DNA from: Mallotus nudiflorus
Taxonomy: Eukaryota; Streptophyta; Magnoliopsida; Malpighiales; Euphorbiaceae
DNA: 64,000 nucleotides
Reading direction: 5' to 3'
Assembly (NCBI GenBank): GCA_947683625.1
Contig: CANTUR010000425.1
Coordinates: forward strand, 310,001-374,000
Both the position numbers and the translations under genes were made by a program. Positions 49,630-61,391 of the stretch are shown here, piece after piece (the first letter of the stretch is position 1; every line of letters starts with the position of its first letter). The notes beneath the pieces were generated by a model. The model ran no database searches. It saw only the letters and a list, made by a program, of their open reading frames with translations, and was not told where the DNA came from.

Positions 49630-52450
49630 TGTAAAGACCTAAATTTTCATGAATTAAATTAAGAAATTAAAATTTGAGATATGCAATGTTAATAAGTATT
49701 TTTATTTTATATTATTATTATATTAAATTATGATATTTAATTTTAGTGAAATTTAATTTAAACTTTTGGGGTTAAATATAATTTTAATATTAGTGTTTAT
49801 TTGAGTATTTGAGCACGATTTATTATATTTTATGATTAAAAATAGTTGGAAATAATTTTATTGTTAATAAATTATATTATTAAGTCTTTTATATATTTTT
49901 AAAAAAAATACACAAAAGAATTTTTTTTCCCTTCCCTCTTTTCATTTCTTCTTCAGCGTAAACCTTTGTACGCAGCACCATTAACCACCGTCACTCACAG
50001 CCATCGCTGCCTCTCTAGCTTGTCGTACCACCACCAAAAGAAGCCCTCACCACCGTCGGTAGTTGCAATAGCACCGAGAACCGCCACATCTCCTCCTTCT
50101 TTCTTTTCTCTAAGGTGCTTGAAATTACAGGGGAGACTGGCAACTTTTTAGGTCGTTCTTAAGCTCGAATCAAAAATCTCAACCTGAGCTTCGATAACCC
50201 TCGATTAATTTTGAGAAATTTAAATAGTAATAACTCCCAATTTTGCAAAATTTAAATTTGAAATTTTTTATTTAATTATGAAATTGAAGCTTAATTTAAT
50301 TTTATTTGATGTATGTTCTTTAAGACTGATTTTGTATGCATTGTAAGGTTTTCAAAATAATTTTTAGGAATTTTTTGAATTTTCAGGTCTCAGGTTACTG
50401 TTTGTGATACTATTCCTGCATCGAAAATTTTTTATATTTTTAATAAATTTTACTAGTTATTTTAAACAAATTTTTTAAAGGAAGTTTATTAAAATTATGC
50501 ACTGAATTTTTATTACAAATTTTTGAATATTTATGTCAAAAATGAATTTTTGATAAAATTATTATAAATTAGTAAATTTTATGTCTTAATTGAACTTATA
50601 TGTTTTGGATAATTTTTGAGTAATAAATAATATTAAAATAATTTTTATGAATTAATTTCTATTTTTAGCTTATTATTAGTAATTATCGGAATAATATCCG
50701 AATAATATAGTATTTATGATTTTTATGATTTAAATGAGTTTTTAGTTGCTTAATTATATAATTGAATAATTTAATTAATTTTCGGTAACTAAATGCTATT
50801 TAATTTCAAAAAATTTGAATAAGGACCTTTATAGCAAAACTGATTTTAATGTGAATTTTATTAATTATTTTATAGATAAATGCCTTTTATGCTTTATTTG
50901 TGTAAATAAATTAATTTTGATATTTAAATGGAATTTTATTGATTTATATTGTGATTTGTGAAATTGATTCTCGGTTGGACATTGAGTGCTGTTTGGGGGC
51001 CCAAATCGAGATTTGGAGTTGTTGCGGTTATTTGTAGTGTTTTTTTTATATAGGGTTGGCTCTATTTTGTGTAGAGAGATGTCTATTTTACAGAAAAAAA
51101 CTTTGTCGAATTTTTGATAAATTTCTCATAAAATGTGAGATTGGGTATATTTTAGTAGAGTTATATTTTAGTTGAATCTTTTTTTAAAAATCTAGAATTT
51201 GTAAGAAATTCTGTTTTTAATTTCCTATTATTTATTTCTTTTCTTTAGCTACAACTCTAGTCAAGTCGATAGGTCAAGGTCGAGTGCAACTGCGTAGAGA
51301 AGCATATTCCACCTGTAAGTTAATAATTAAACTATGTATAAGATATAAATATATTGATTAATTTTGATAAATAGGAGAATTTATTAACGAATTTTATTAT
51401 CATAAGAATATCTATTTAAATTAAATTCTTCTATTATTGCTATAGTTATAATAGCATGTTTATATTAAATTTTTACATGATTAGTAAATTTTATTTTATT
51501 GTAATCTTTCTTGTTTATTTATATTTATTTATTGTTTTAAAATAAACTATGGTTGATCGGGCTACCTGATGAGTTTCATTAGGACTGTGTATGCACGGGT
51601 AGAATTGAGAGTGAGTGGTGAATATATGTGGCTTAGTGATGCTTTGCTCTCATGCATGATTTGTATTTCACTAGGGCTGCTAGCTCGATGATGTTTTGCT
51701 CTCTGGAACCACCAATAAATATCAATTTAAGTGAATTGATTGTGGTTGGTAGCTTAATTAATGTTTTGCTTTCGGGAACCAGCAGTCTTTGGATTTTAAT
51801 AGTACCATAAGGCTATTAGATTTGTGGACTAGTGGTTCTACCTAGTTTTCTTATAAAAATGATTTAAGGAAACTTATTGTATTTTATAAAGTATTTTATG
51901 ATTTTAAAATATTTTATTTCGATAAAATTAAATAGTTTAAATAATAAATGATAAATTCCTTATTTTCATAAATAGATTTTAAAGGAGATTTTTATACTAT
52001 ATAAATTTCTTCTATTAACTTACTCAGTGAGGTCTAACTCCCCTCAATTAATTTTTTTCAGGATTTTAAGAGTCACCTGTTAGTCAACCTATTATATGTC
52101 GGGTTTCTTCTTCTCTGGCTATTTTATGTAGATTTATATGAGATATATTATTATCATGTATGTATTTTAAATTTAGAATACCGCAGTAGTAGAATGGTTA
52201 AATATTATGTTGTATTTTATGAATTGACGTATGTTTTAAAATTTGTACTAAAGATTATTATTATATTTTATTGAAGATTGTTTTGGATATTAATTCATTT
52301 GTGTTATTTATCTTCATATAAATATTTCATTTTATTTTGTCTATATTTTATTATAATTTTCCTTAAGGCTTACTATGGGTTTTGGATACTTTATGTATTC
52401 TCATTCCCTAGTGCTAGTCACGTGCTCCTTTTGAGTTCGAATCGTGACAA
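49630..52450 (+). repeat. 3' LTR of element A
   Basis: 2821 bp, collinear with the 5' LTR with many substitutions and small indels. It ends ATCGTGACA, followed by AAAAT. Confidence 0.93.
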
Positions 52451-52455
52451 AAATA

Positions 52456-52627
52456 TACCAGTAATTTTTCAAAATCTAACAAAAGAGTGTGGACCTTTAA
52501 GTTCTTATTTATAGTATGCAAAAAACAAATCTACAAAAATGCTAAAACGTCTTCTATACCATTTTAACATGTCATCATCTACCTTAGATACAAACAAATT
52601 TGAATTGACTTACTCTTGTAGAGCCAT
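52456..52627 (-). pseudogene. 5' part of the antisense gene of element F
   Basis: Minus-strand ATG at 52627 gives MALQE then TAA. Past that stop the same frame reads LFVSKVDDDMLKWYRRRF, aligning with LFVSNIDSEFLGWYQRQF of the antisense gene of E. The frame continues across the insertion of A into 37720-37776 on the left (FEIFLKSF versus SEISLGSL in E). Element A therefore landed inside this gene. Further stops make it inactive. Confidence 0.65.
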
Positions 52628-53656
52628 GGATCCTATCAAATAAGAATAAAAAAAGAAGAATATGGAAAGAAGAATAAACTTCACCTGGAAAGAAGAAAAG
52701 CAAGTCTGCAAAGACGCGAAGGAGGATAATGTAAAAGAATACTTAAGAGGAAAATTAGTAAGAAATGAGGACAGCAGAAAAGTAAAAGTGTAGCAAGCAA
52801 AAGGGACTAACCTATTTAAAGAGTAGTCGAAAGTTCTAAAATGACCATTACTGCCCTCACAGTTATTTACATCTCTCATACAACGTCAAGGGTATTCCAG
52901 GCAAAAGGAAAAACCCATTAATCGAGCAGTTATCATTATGGCAGTCAAAACATTTCATCTTCTAATACGAATAGACATGACAGTTACACAATTCAAAATT
53001 CAAAGGAAAGTCCAAAAGACGTGGCGGTTGATAATCTCGCTCACCTCGTTGCCAGCTATCCCTTTTATTGACACTCGGGTCGTGCTTCTAATGCACCGAG
53101 ATTATACAACACTCGAGTTGCTCTTCTAATGCATCGAGATTTTAAGTTCAGTGATTGCAGCTGGCACCCTCAGGTCTCTTCAATAATACTGAGGTTCAAC
53201 ATTCAAATCGTGCTTCTAATGCACCGAGATTATATGACACTCGGGCCGCGCTTCTAATACACTGAGACTATACGACACTTAGGCTGTGCTTTTAATACAC
53301 TAAGTATTAAAACTCTAGCGACGGCTGGTTCCATCAAATAATTTCTATAATACTGACGGGTTAATCCCTTAGGTCATTTCTATAACACCGAACATCTTTT
53401 ATTACAAGTTTTGTGCATCTAAGTCCAGTTGGCACTTCATAAGTACGATATTCTGATACAATGATTCTAAGACTCGGTACCGAGTATCGTCTTTTGCTTT
53501 GTAACTAAGGTTGGCCACCTCAACTCTCCATTCTACAACGGATACAATCTACACAAGCAGTTTCTCTCTAGTTAGAGGAGTTAATTCTCGGAAATATTCA
53601 TCATCACACAGAACGCATCAAACTTAAATATCCGAACATACTTTCGGAGGGACTCT
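52628..53656 (+). repeat. Leader, promoter region and repeat array of element F
   Basis: 52628-53060 resembles the leader/promoter upstream of the antisense ATG in E. At 53071-53310 a 38-bp unit (CGTGCTTCTAATGCACCGAG core) occurs about five times. One E-like unit lies among them (CAGCTGGCACCCTCAGGT, about 53159). GGAGGGACTCT at 53647-53656 precedes the right LTR. Confidence 0.6.
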
Positions 53657-54138
53657 TGATACCCCTTATACATATTGTTATTTTGCTAAAATCTTTATTT
53701 TTCTATACAGGGGATGTTTGCAGATGAAGAATACTCAAACCAAATAGGAGAAAGAATTTCAACTAAGAAAACTCCAAGATAAAAAGAAACACTTTCTAAA
53801 TAGACACATAACTTTCATCAAAAAGAAATTTTATTTTTCTCAGTTTTAAATATTATTCCTTTTTTTCATTAATTTAATTCTCTCATACAGTGGTGACTTA
53901 TACGAGAATCTATTCCCTAATTTGTAATGGCAATAATAATAATAATAATACATAAGTAACATCATAAATGTTTAATGCTAAACTTTTCATATTTACACTT
54001 GCAAGAAAAAAGTGAATAACAATCCAACTGAATTTCAGTATACTTTTTTGATTGGAGAAATCATTCTTTATTTATTTTATTTTGGGTCCAATCTCTTTAT
54101 TTATTTATTTTTATCTCTTTTAATTAGTGCAAGGAGAT

Positions 54139-54140
<2 letters not shown>

Positions 54141-54191
<51 letters not shown>
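54141..54191. repeat. T40 followed directly by A11
   Basis: Forty T then eleven A with no interruption. This may be a poly(A) junction of retroposed sequence or plain slippage, and its length is uncertain in any assembly. Confidence 0.8.
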
Positions 54192-55572
54192 GGAGGCTGT
54201 GTTCATTTTGCTGGTGTAACCACCATCTGGAGAATATGCCTAAGATTAAGGATAAAGACATATATGTATGTGGTGAAGCATGGAAATGGAAGGGCTGTTT
54301 GGGCAGAACTACTTTTGCTATGTAGGACATCTACAAAACTGTTCTTTACTTATTTTCATTCTTTTGTTTTTTGTTAATAGCATAATTCCGTGGATAAACT
54401 TGAAGAAGTACCCAAAAAGGGTCAGCTAGAGCTGATGTTTATTATTTTTTCTGTTTTTTTTTTTAATTTATTAATCTAGCTAGTAAATTTTCATTCTATT
54501 TTTTTTGTTCAGATAAATGTTATGAATATAATTTAAGGCTTAAAATTCACATAGAAAATTACCCATCGGATGATCTGGGAGTGAAAAAAAAAATTGAAAA
54601 TGATCATAGAAAAAGATGCATGCATAGTGATTTTTGAAATGTGAGATTCAGAATTCAGAGTGTAGTGGAGGACAAAGGTAACATTGTCACCTTTTCCCCT
54701 TGTTTCTTGCTGGCAAAATTTAGTCACCTTTTCCATGTTCAAATCTATATAGATTTTACATAAATTTGTCTATATGCTTTTGTCTAGCATGAAATTTTTT
54801 TACCCTACATAATTAAAAGGACAAATGAAGAAGTCAAACTTTTTGGCTGCACCAAGAAGTTGAATCTTAGGGAGTACTCTTATAAACCTCTATTCCCCAA
54901 AAATAAAAAATGTACATAAAATAAAGGGTTATACTTATATATATATATACATGTGTGTGTAGATAGCTCTTTAAATTAAATAAACTAAAAATCAAGGTCT
55001 TATATGCTGTCTCCACTACATGCAATGTATGATGAAGAGCAGCATCTGATGTCTTAAGAAGCTTCCAAGAAGACAAAACCACATGAAAGAATGCAAATCT
55101 TAGCCTTCAAATGCAACACCAATAGCTAATAGACAGTTTTTGGTAAGTTGGATTCAGCTTTTCAAAGTATATTAGATTGGCTCAGTGACAAGAAGAAACT
55201 ATTGCCTTTGACATATATACATTTCCTATGTCTTATTAACTTTTTTTTTAAAAAAAGCACTGTATTACGATTAATATTTAAAAAAAAAAAAAAAAAGCTC
55301 TGAAAATTTCAAAACCCATTATTGGTTCGTCCAGTTGGATTTTAGTGTTTTGACATGTGGATTATGACTTCTGGGTCCTATTACATTTACTTTCATGAGC
55401 ATTTGTCCTTTTGCATTGTTGACTGTAAATAATAGTTTACACGACCTTTATGGACTAATGTCAATGTCATGTATCAATTAATGAACATTCTTGTCTTCTT
55501 CTCATATACGCTTAAAATTTTACTAGTTCATGCAATGTTAGAAGAAATTGGTGCTTCCATTGTATTTACAAT

Positions 55573-56020
55573 AATTTTTTTGGTAGAATCCATTATCAAA
55601 CCTATCAACTGTAATGATAACAGTTTATTCTATTGAGTTTCTATAATTTTATTACATTCTATTAATTTTTTATATTTTTATTTATGTAGTTATTAAAAAC
55701 TAATTTGACAAACCCACTAAAAATATATAAAAATAATATTATAAAAAATTTAAATAAAAGTATAAAAGCTCAATAAAATATAATAAAAAAGGATAGAAAC
55801 TCAATATAATAAACCCAATAAGTTTAGGAGTTTTCTACTAGATTTTATCTTATTTTTATATATAATACTTAATACCGTTTATTGAAACTGTTAAAAAGTT
55901 ATCAATAACTACTTAAATAAAAGTATAAAAGAGAAATAGAATATGATAAAAGAATAAAAACTCAATAAAATAAATATAATAAGTTGACGAGCTTTAGAAT
56001 GAATTTTGCCTAATTTTTGG
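55573..56020. mobile_element. Candidate MITE with inverted arms of about 110 bp and an internal duplication
   Basis: The left arm contains ATTGAGTTTCTATAATTTTA and ATTTATGTAGTTATTAA. The right arm, reverse-complemented, reads ATTGAGTTTTTATTCTTTTA and ATTTAAGTAGTTATTGA. Outer ends pair as TTTTTGGTAGAATCCATT with TTAGGCAAAATTCATT. The right arm also occurs a second time in direct orientation about 164 bp upstream (AAATAAAAGTATAAAAG at about 55752 and 55916). It is non-coding and no TSD was settled. Confidence 0.55.
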
Positions 56021-56138
56021 AATTTACATGAGAAAGGAAACTATTTGGGCTTAAACCTTTGACATGAGCTGCCTACAACTTACAATACAGCTAACAAATT
56101 GAGCAAAATACTACATGTTAAAGCTTTGATTGCACACA

Positions 56139-57749
56139 TTACGTTTCTCTCATTTCCCTTGCATTTTCACTACATTTCGCTTTATCCTCGAACAGAGACC
56201 CAATCTCTTCTAATGTCTTGCCTTTGGTCTCTGGCATAACCACATAAAAGAACACTGTACCAGCCACCATTATTCCAGCAAGCACAAAAAACACACCCCC
56301 AAACGTAATCTTCTTGGCAAAGCTCAAAAATGTCATCGACACCACCCCGCTCACCAACCGGTTCACCGATATGGCCAAGCCGGAGCCTTGAGCCCGTAAC
56401 CTCAACGGAAAAATCTCTGACGAGTAAACCCATGTGATAGGTCCAAGCCCAATGGAGAAGCAAGAGACAAATGCACAAACAGCCACTATACACATAGCAA
56501 CAGCCCATACTGGCCTGTGGTCAGGGTTCTCAAGAAACTTAGACCCCACACCCAAAGTAACAAGCGAAATCGCCATGCCAGCAGTGCCTGCTAACAAAAG
56601 AGGTCTTCTTCCAAACCTGTCCAAATAAAGGCCAGAAACTAAAACAAAGAATGTCTTGGAAAGGCCCATTATCACATTGACGCCGAATAGCACTTTCTTC
56701 TTCTGAATTCCTGCTGCCTTGAACACTTCAGGACAGTAATATATAACAGCATCATTACCTGAAGCTTGCATGAAAAAATTAATGCCTATAGCTGCAATAA
56801 GCATTCGACGAACAGGCCTAGATGGCCTTAATAAAAGGTCTTTCCAGACTCCTTGTCCATGCCAACTTGGAGAACCTGAACTTGAACGTCTATGGACTGA
56901 ACTAGAAGCTGCAGCTTGTGTTATTTCAGCAAGTCTAGACTCAGCTTCTCGTGCACTATCCGATACTTTAATCAAAATCCTTCTCGCCTCAGCTTCCTTG
57001 CCTTGGATTACAAGCCATCGCGGGGACTCTGGCATTGCCATAACCCCGAAACCAATCAGTATAGAGGGTACAGCGGCAACACCCAACATTATTCTCCAAT
57101 TGATGTGTATGGGAAGACCTGAAAATACATAATTAAGAATGTAACCCAAAAGAATGCCAAAAACTATGAAAACTTCAGGGAGAGAGGTGAGGAAGCCTCG
57201 AGTCATGGCTGGAGAGAGCTCTGCGGAGTAGACAGGAGCGATCATAAGGGAATAACCCACACCAATGCCAGCGACAATACGGCCAGCCATAAGAAATGTA
57301 TAAGATGGTGCTAAGCCCATTAGAAGTGCACCGATTAGAAAAGTTGATGCTGCCAGGACTATAGTGTAGCGCCTGCCTATATAATCTGATGTTTTTCCTG
57401 AAGCTAACGAGCCAATAAGTGAACATACATTCAGTATACCCACCAAAATCTCTACTTGGGTTGATGAGATTTTCATGTTTTCTCTGATGTATAGTACAGC
57501 ACCACTCATCACACCAATATCTGCGCACAAAATTTCAACACCCGCCAGTTTATTATTATTTACAATTTATAATTAAAGAACCCAAAAAAAAAAGGGAAAT
57601 GAATTGGACTTACCATAGCCTAACAATATAGAATTAGTGGAGGCCAAAAGAGCACAAGCAAGAGCATATTTGTTGAGCCGGGTCTTTTTAGGTGAAGAAA
57701 GAGATTCAGAACTTTTGGGTTGCTGTGATTCAACTTCAATGGCATCCAT
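56139..57749 (-). CDS. Polyol/monosaccharide transporter-like MFS protein (PLT3/PLT6 group), downstream copy
   Basis: Two exons, 57749-57614 and 57520-56139, with a 93-nt intron (GTAAGT...GCGCAG), phase 1 inside GY|D. The product is 505 aa and starts MDAIEVESQQP. It is a sugar-porter family member with 12 expected membrane segments. Visible signatures are GYDIGVMSGA (44-53), DYIGRR (91-96), PESPRWL (209-215), DRFGRR (346-351), GPITWVYSSEIFP (405-417) and PETKGKT (475-481). Relatives are plasma-membrane proton symporters for linear polyols, cyclitols and monosaccharides. Unusually, the TM7 motif reads FMQASGNDAV (295-304) instead of FQQASGIDAV, so the substrate may differ. It is tandem with the gene at 58727-60518. 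Confidence 0.93.
57521..57613 (-). other. Intron of the downstream transporter gene
   Basis: The donor TATG|GTAAGT and acceptor TGTGCGCAG|ATATTGG rebuild Gly-Tyr-Asp-Ile-Gly across the junction. Without splicing, exon 2 would start at an unlikely ATG preceding ADIGV. Confidence 0.9.
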
Positions 57750-58726
57750 ATCAATCTTGTACGAGGTATTGTTTGAGATGGGTGGTCTTTAACAGAGCGA
57801 AAAGAGAGGCGCAAAATGGGATATTAATAAGGTGAAAGCGGATAGTGAGGGTTGTCAGATTTGTTCTGATATGGAGTGAGAATTAAAGTGAAGGGTCAAA
57901 GCAAAATGGTAGGGATGATGCATGTAGATGGAGATCAATCTGGATTTTGCATAGATATGTATAAAAGGTTCACATTAATACTATTTGGTATGAGTTGGAG
58001 ACTAGACCTAATTTTTTGGATTTTCCCAAGGCATTGATGCACCTTTGTAGCTTCATCCTTTTTGGGTAATTACAACAACTTTTTCTAAATTAGAAATCCT
58101 TTTATTTAAGAAATATAGTGATTAACTAAAAAATTGTTACCAAGGAAACAGAATGGTTTTTATAATAAAAAGAAAACACTCGGTTGCCAACTAAAAAGTA
58201 TGAAAGAAAGCGATAATGATGGTCATGCAAGACGAATGTGCTGAAAAGTGGGCAGGTGATATACGTACGAATTCAAGGCGCGCATGGAATGCAAAAAAGA
58301 AAGCAAATTGTTTTGTTTTATTGATGAGAATGAGATATTTGATAGATAGATAGATCCACTTCAAAAACTGTGTGCTGGAAAATGAGACTCCAATGCAGAT
58401 AAAAAGGAGATTAAAATTATACATAATTCACTCACTCATCAAGCACTATGGTCTAACGGATGATCCCTAACTCGACAACAATTTGGTCTCAAGATAAAAC
58501 CTCCCATTTAATGAGGCTAAACATCTCATTACCCTACCTACACCAGTGGGACGACCAAAAATATATATATTTGTTGCTCTTTTGACCAAAATTACATACA
58601 TAAAGTATTCAAATTAGATGTTCAAGTCTCAATACTTACCTAAAAATCCAGTGTACAAGAATGAAAGGACACAAATTTTCTAAGAAATTCCTTGAAACTG
58701 TACTGTATTGTGGGGTAAATTTTGAA
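57750..58726. other. Spacer between the two transporter genes
   Basis: It holds the 5' leader and promoter of the downstream gene and the 3' end of the upstream gene. I see no other gene. The CACTATGGTCTAACGGATGAT string at about 58444 resembles a tRNA-derived repeat but has no full structure. Confidence 0.6.
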
Positions 58727-60518
58727 TTACGAAATAAGGTGCCTTTGATTCTCAGGGACCTTATCTTCAAACAGAGCACCAATTTCTTCTAGGGTTTTAC
58801 CTTTGGTTTCAGGTAAATAGAAATAAATGAAAAATGTACCCACTGCCATGATTGCAGAAAGTGAAAAAAACATTCCTCCAAATGAAATAAGCCTCGAAAT
58901 GCTGAGGAATGTCATGGCCACAATCCCACTCACCAATCTGTTTACTGATATTGCTAAGCTTGTACCTTGTGCCCTCAACTTCATAGGAAAAATCTCTGAT
59001 GAGTACACCCATGTGATTGGTCCAAGCCCAATTGAAAAGAAGGATACATCAGCACATACAGCAACTATGCACAACACAATGGCCCACAATGGCTTGCTAT
59101 TAGACCGTCCCAGATACCTCGACCCTAGCCCCAAGGCAGCCAGTGAAACAGCCAGCCCACTTGACCCCAATAACAAAAGTGGCCTCCTCCCAAACCTGTC
59201 CAGGAAAACAGCTGAAACCAAAACAAAGAATGTTTTCACTATTCCCATGATAATTGTTACACCTACAAGCTGTTTTTTGCTCTGAATTCCAACATCCCTG
59301 AACACTGCAGGAGTGTAGTACATAACAGCATCATTGCCTGAAGCTTGCATAAAGAAGTTAATTCCAATAGCAGCAATAAGAATGCGGCGAATCGGGCGAG
59401 TTGGTTTAAACAACAGCTCCTTCCAAGCACCCTGCCCACGCCAATTACTTAAAGCAGCTCCATGAGTTAAATCCTTACCAGAGTTTATCATTTCTGTTAA
59501 TCTCAATTCTGCTTCTTCTTCAGAGTCTGATGTTTTGAGCAAAACATTCTTCGCTTCTCCGAACCGGCCTTTCATGACTAGCCAACGGGGGGATTCAGGC
59601 ATTACCATCACACCTAAAGCAACAACCATAGCTGGCAAGGCTGCTATTCCAAGCATTAGTCTCCAGTTCATGTTGCTGGGAAGACTCGATAGAGCATAGT
59701 TTGAGACATAACCAAGTAGAACTCCGATGTTAATGAAGAGTTCAGGGAGAGAAGACAAGAAGCCTCGGGTGGTGGCTGGCGAGAGCTCTGCAGTGTAGAC
59801 TGGAGCGATCATTAGGGAGTAGCCTACACCAATGCCAGCTACTACCCTTCCAGCCATTAGAAATATGAAGGATGGTGCCAGTCCCATGAGAATTGCGCCA
59901 ATAAGAAATGTGGCAGCGGCCAGGACAATTGTATAACGTCTGCCAATATAATCAGAAGTTCTACCAGATGCAAGTGATCCGATCAATGAGCATACATTAA
60001 GGCAACCTACCACGATCTCCACTTGTGTTGAAGTGATATTGAGGTCATCCCTAATGTAGAGCACTGCACCACTCATCACCCCAATGTCTGCACACAGCAA
60101 TTCAAGATCATAAATGTCATGTAATTTACAGCTTCGTTCTCCCTCGAGATCAAATGGCTTTTAATTCCATTTATTGCTCCTTTGGTTCTGTATGTTAAGC
60201 ATGGAAACCACAAGAAGAAAAGGGAAAATCTCAACTGAAATCATTCAATCAAAACTTACCATAGCCCAAGAGAACAGAATTTGTGGAAGCCAAAATGGCA
60301 GCAGCAAAAGCATACTTGTTGATATGAACCTTTCTTTGAGATGGAGCGCTATCTGTTTCCTTGTGTTTCTGGGATTTGCATTCAGCAGCATCGTTGTGCC
60401 ATTTCTTGTTTCTTTTCTCATGTTTCAGATCAATTTCCGAAGGCGAAGAAGATTCTGAACCAGTAAGTGGATGGTAGAAGCCACGTTTGTCTGATTCAGG
60501 AGTGGAACTGAACTGCAT
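58727..60518 (-). CDS. Polyol/monosaccharide transporter-like MFS protein (PLT3/PLT6 group), upstream copy
   Basis: Two exons, 60518-60260 and 60087-58727, with a 172-nt intron (GTAAGT...TGTGCAG) in the same phase-1 position as its neighbour. The product is 539 aa from the ATG at 60518 (MQFSSTPESDKRG). An in-frame ATG at 60620 would add 34 hydrophobic residues that look like leader translation, so I reject it. The N-terminal cytosolic tail is longer (about 70 aa, charged, HEKRNKKWHND) than in the neighbour. It has the same sugar-porter signatures and the same odd TM7 motif FMQASGNDAV. A local duplication is likely. Expected role: plasma-membrane proton-coupled polyol or sugar uptake. Confidence 0.93.
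60088..60259 (-). other. Intron of the upstream transporter gene
   Basis: The donor TATG|GTAAGTTTT and acceptor GTGTGCAG|ACATTGGG rebuild GYDIG. Its position is identical to the intron of the downstream copy, supporting duplication of an already spliced gene. Confidence 0.9.
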
Positions 60519-61325
60519 GACTGGAAGATTGATTGCCAAAAAAAGAAAAAAATATCTGATATTCAGATGTATATAGCTGTTAATAATTAGACTCAACTCA
60601 ACATAACTTGATCCGGGCATTAAATTATATATTCCACTAGCTCATGATGAAAAGCAAAAAACATGTCTTTATTTTGGATGGAAAGTGGAATAAGAGAGCA
60701 TACTTTTTTGCCCTTTTCACAGCCACTTTATCAGAAGGACTCATGCCAGGCACGCTTCTGTTCAAGCAATAGCTTGAAAAAGAGAATTGAAATAGACCTA
60801 CCTACCTCTCCAACAGCACCCACAGCCACGTTTCTCTAATTACATTGTCAACTTAACAGGCAGGCTAAAAGAGCAATAACAGAGTCCTCAAATGTTGAGA
60901 TTCTTCTAAAAAATTCTTTTAAGTAGGCTGTGGGACATACTAACCAGCCAAATCATAGAAAGGTCAAATGATTACACATGCTTTTACTATTTAATCACTC
61001 GTGCTCTATATGATAGCTGTCTGCTACAATATCCAATAATCTGGAGCAAGATTTTGGGACATCATTGAGTGCCTAAAAATCTTTGAATATACTGTAAAAT
61101 ACATAAGAGGAATGCTATTTGGATAAAGGTGGATTTCCACTATAGTGTAGAGACTTTGAATCAAAAGCGGGGAACCCCACTGCCTACAGATGGAAAAACT
61201 TGAAGCCAAGTGACCAATGTTTGATGCGCTAATTCCATTAGGCAACAAATGATGACTGCAGCATAAGTGTGAACACAAACCTCAAAAGAAAATATGCGAT
61301 TTTTATTGTTTATTAAGGTGGTCCA

Positions 61326-61391
61326 GTAGAGGCAAAGTCCCTTTTAAAGAAGATTTAGGTAGAGGCAAAGTCCCTTTTAAAGAAGATTTAG
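61326..61391. repeat. 33-bp perfect tandem duplication
   Basis: Two identical units beginning GTAGAGGCAAAGTCCC and ending AAGATTTAG lie head to tail. Confidence 0.9.

Larger units (their letters stand above)
37777..52450 (+). mobile_element. Tekay-type chromovirus LTR retrotransposon (element A), full length, decayed, interrupted by B
   Basis: TSD AAAAT lies at 37772-37776 and 52451-52455. LTRs at 37777-40631 and 49630-52450 begin TGTAAA and end CGTGACA. An initiator-Met primer-binding site follows the 5' LTR, and a polypurine tract AAGGAGGGGAGAC precedes the 3' LTR. Gag with zinc knuckle, protease, RT, RNase H, integrase and a C-terminal chromodomain-like block occur in chromovirus order. 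Long LTRs and the chromodomain point to the Tekay/Del clade. The start regions of the two LTRs differ by roughly a tenth plus indels, so A is older than E. Many stops make it inactive. Confidence 0.93.
37542..53890 (+). mobile_element. Tat-like deleted derivative (element F), split by element A
   Basis: The left LTR-like start TGATATCTCATACATGTG at 37542 and the right one TGATACCCCTTATACATATT at 53657 continue in parallel for about 150 bp (TTTTTCTATACA, GATGAAGAAT, AGAAACTCC). Upstream of the right copy is GGAGGGACTCT, the same polypurine-plus-ACTCT layout as element E. Between lie only the 5' half of an antisense gene (split by A at 37776/52456), its leader and a repeat array. Gag-pol is missing. 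No TSD was found and the right end is approximate. Confidence 0.6.
53891..56138. other. Intergenic DNA downstream of the transporter genes
   Basis: No gene seen. It holds an (AAT)n run at 53932-53949, a T40-A11 tract at 54141-54191, an adenine run at 55279-55296, and a candidate MITE at about 55573-56020 (separate entry). Confidence 0.55.

Noticed and set aside
60519..60620. Upstream in-frame ATG giving 34 more N-terminal residues on the upstream transporter
   Set aside because: The extra stretch is hydrophobic and unlike transporter N-termini, and its neighbour paralog has no equivalent. The ATG at 60518 is more likely.
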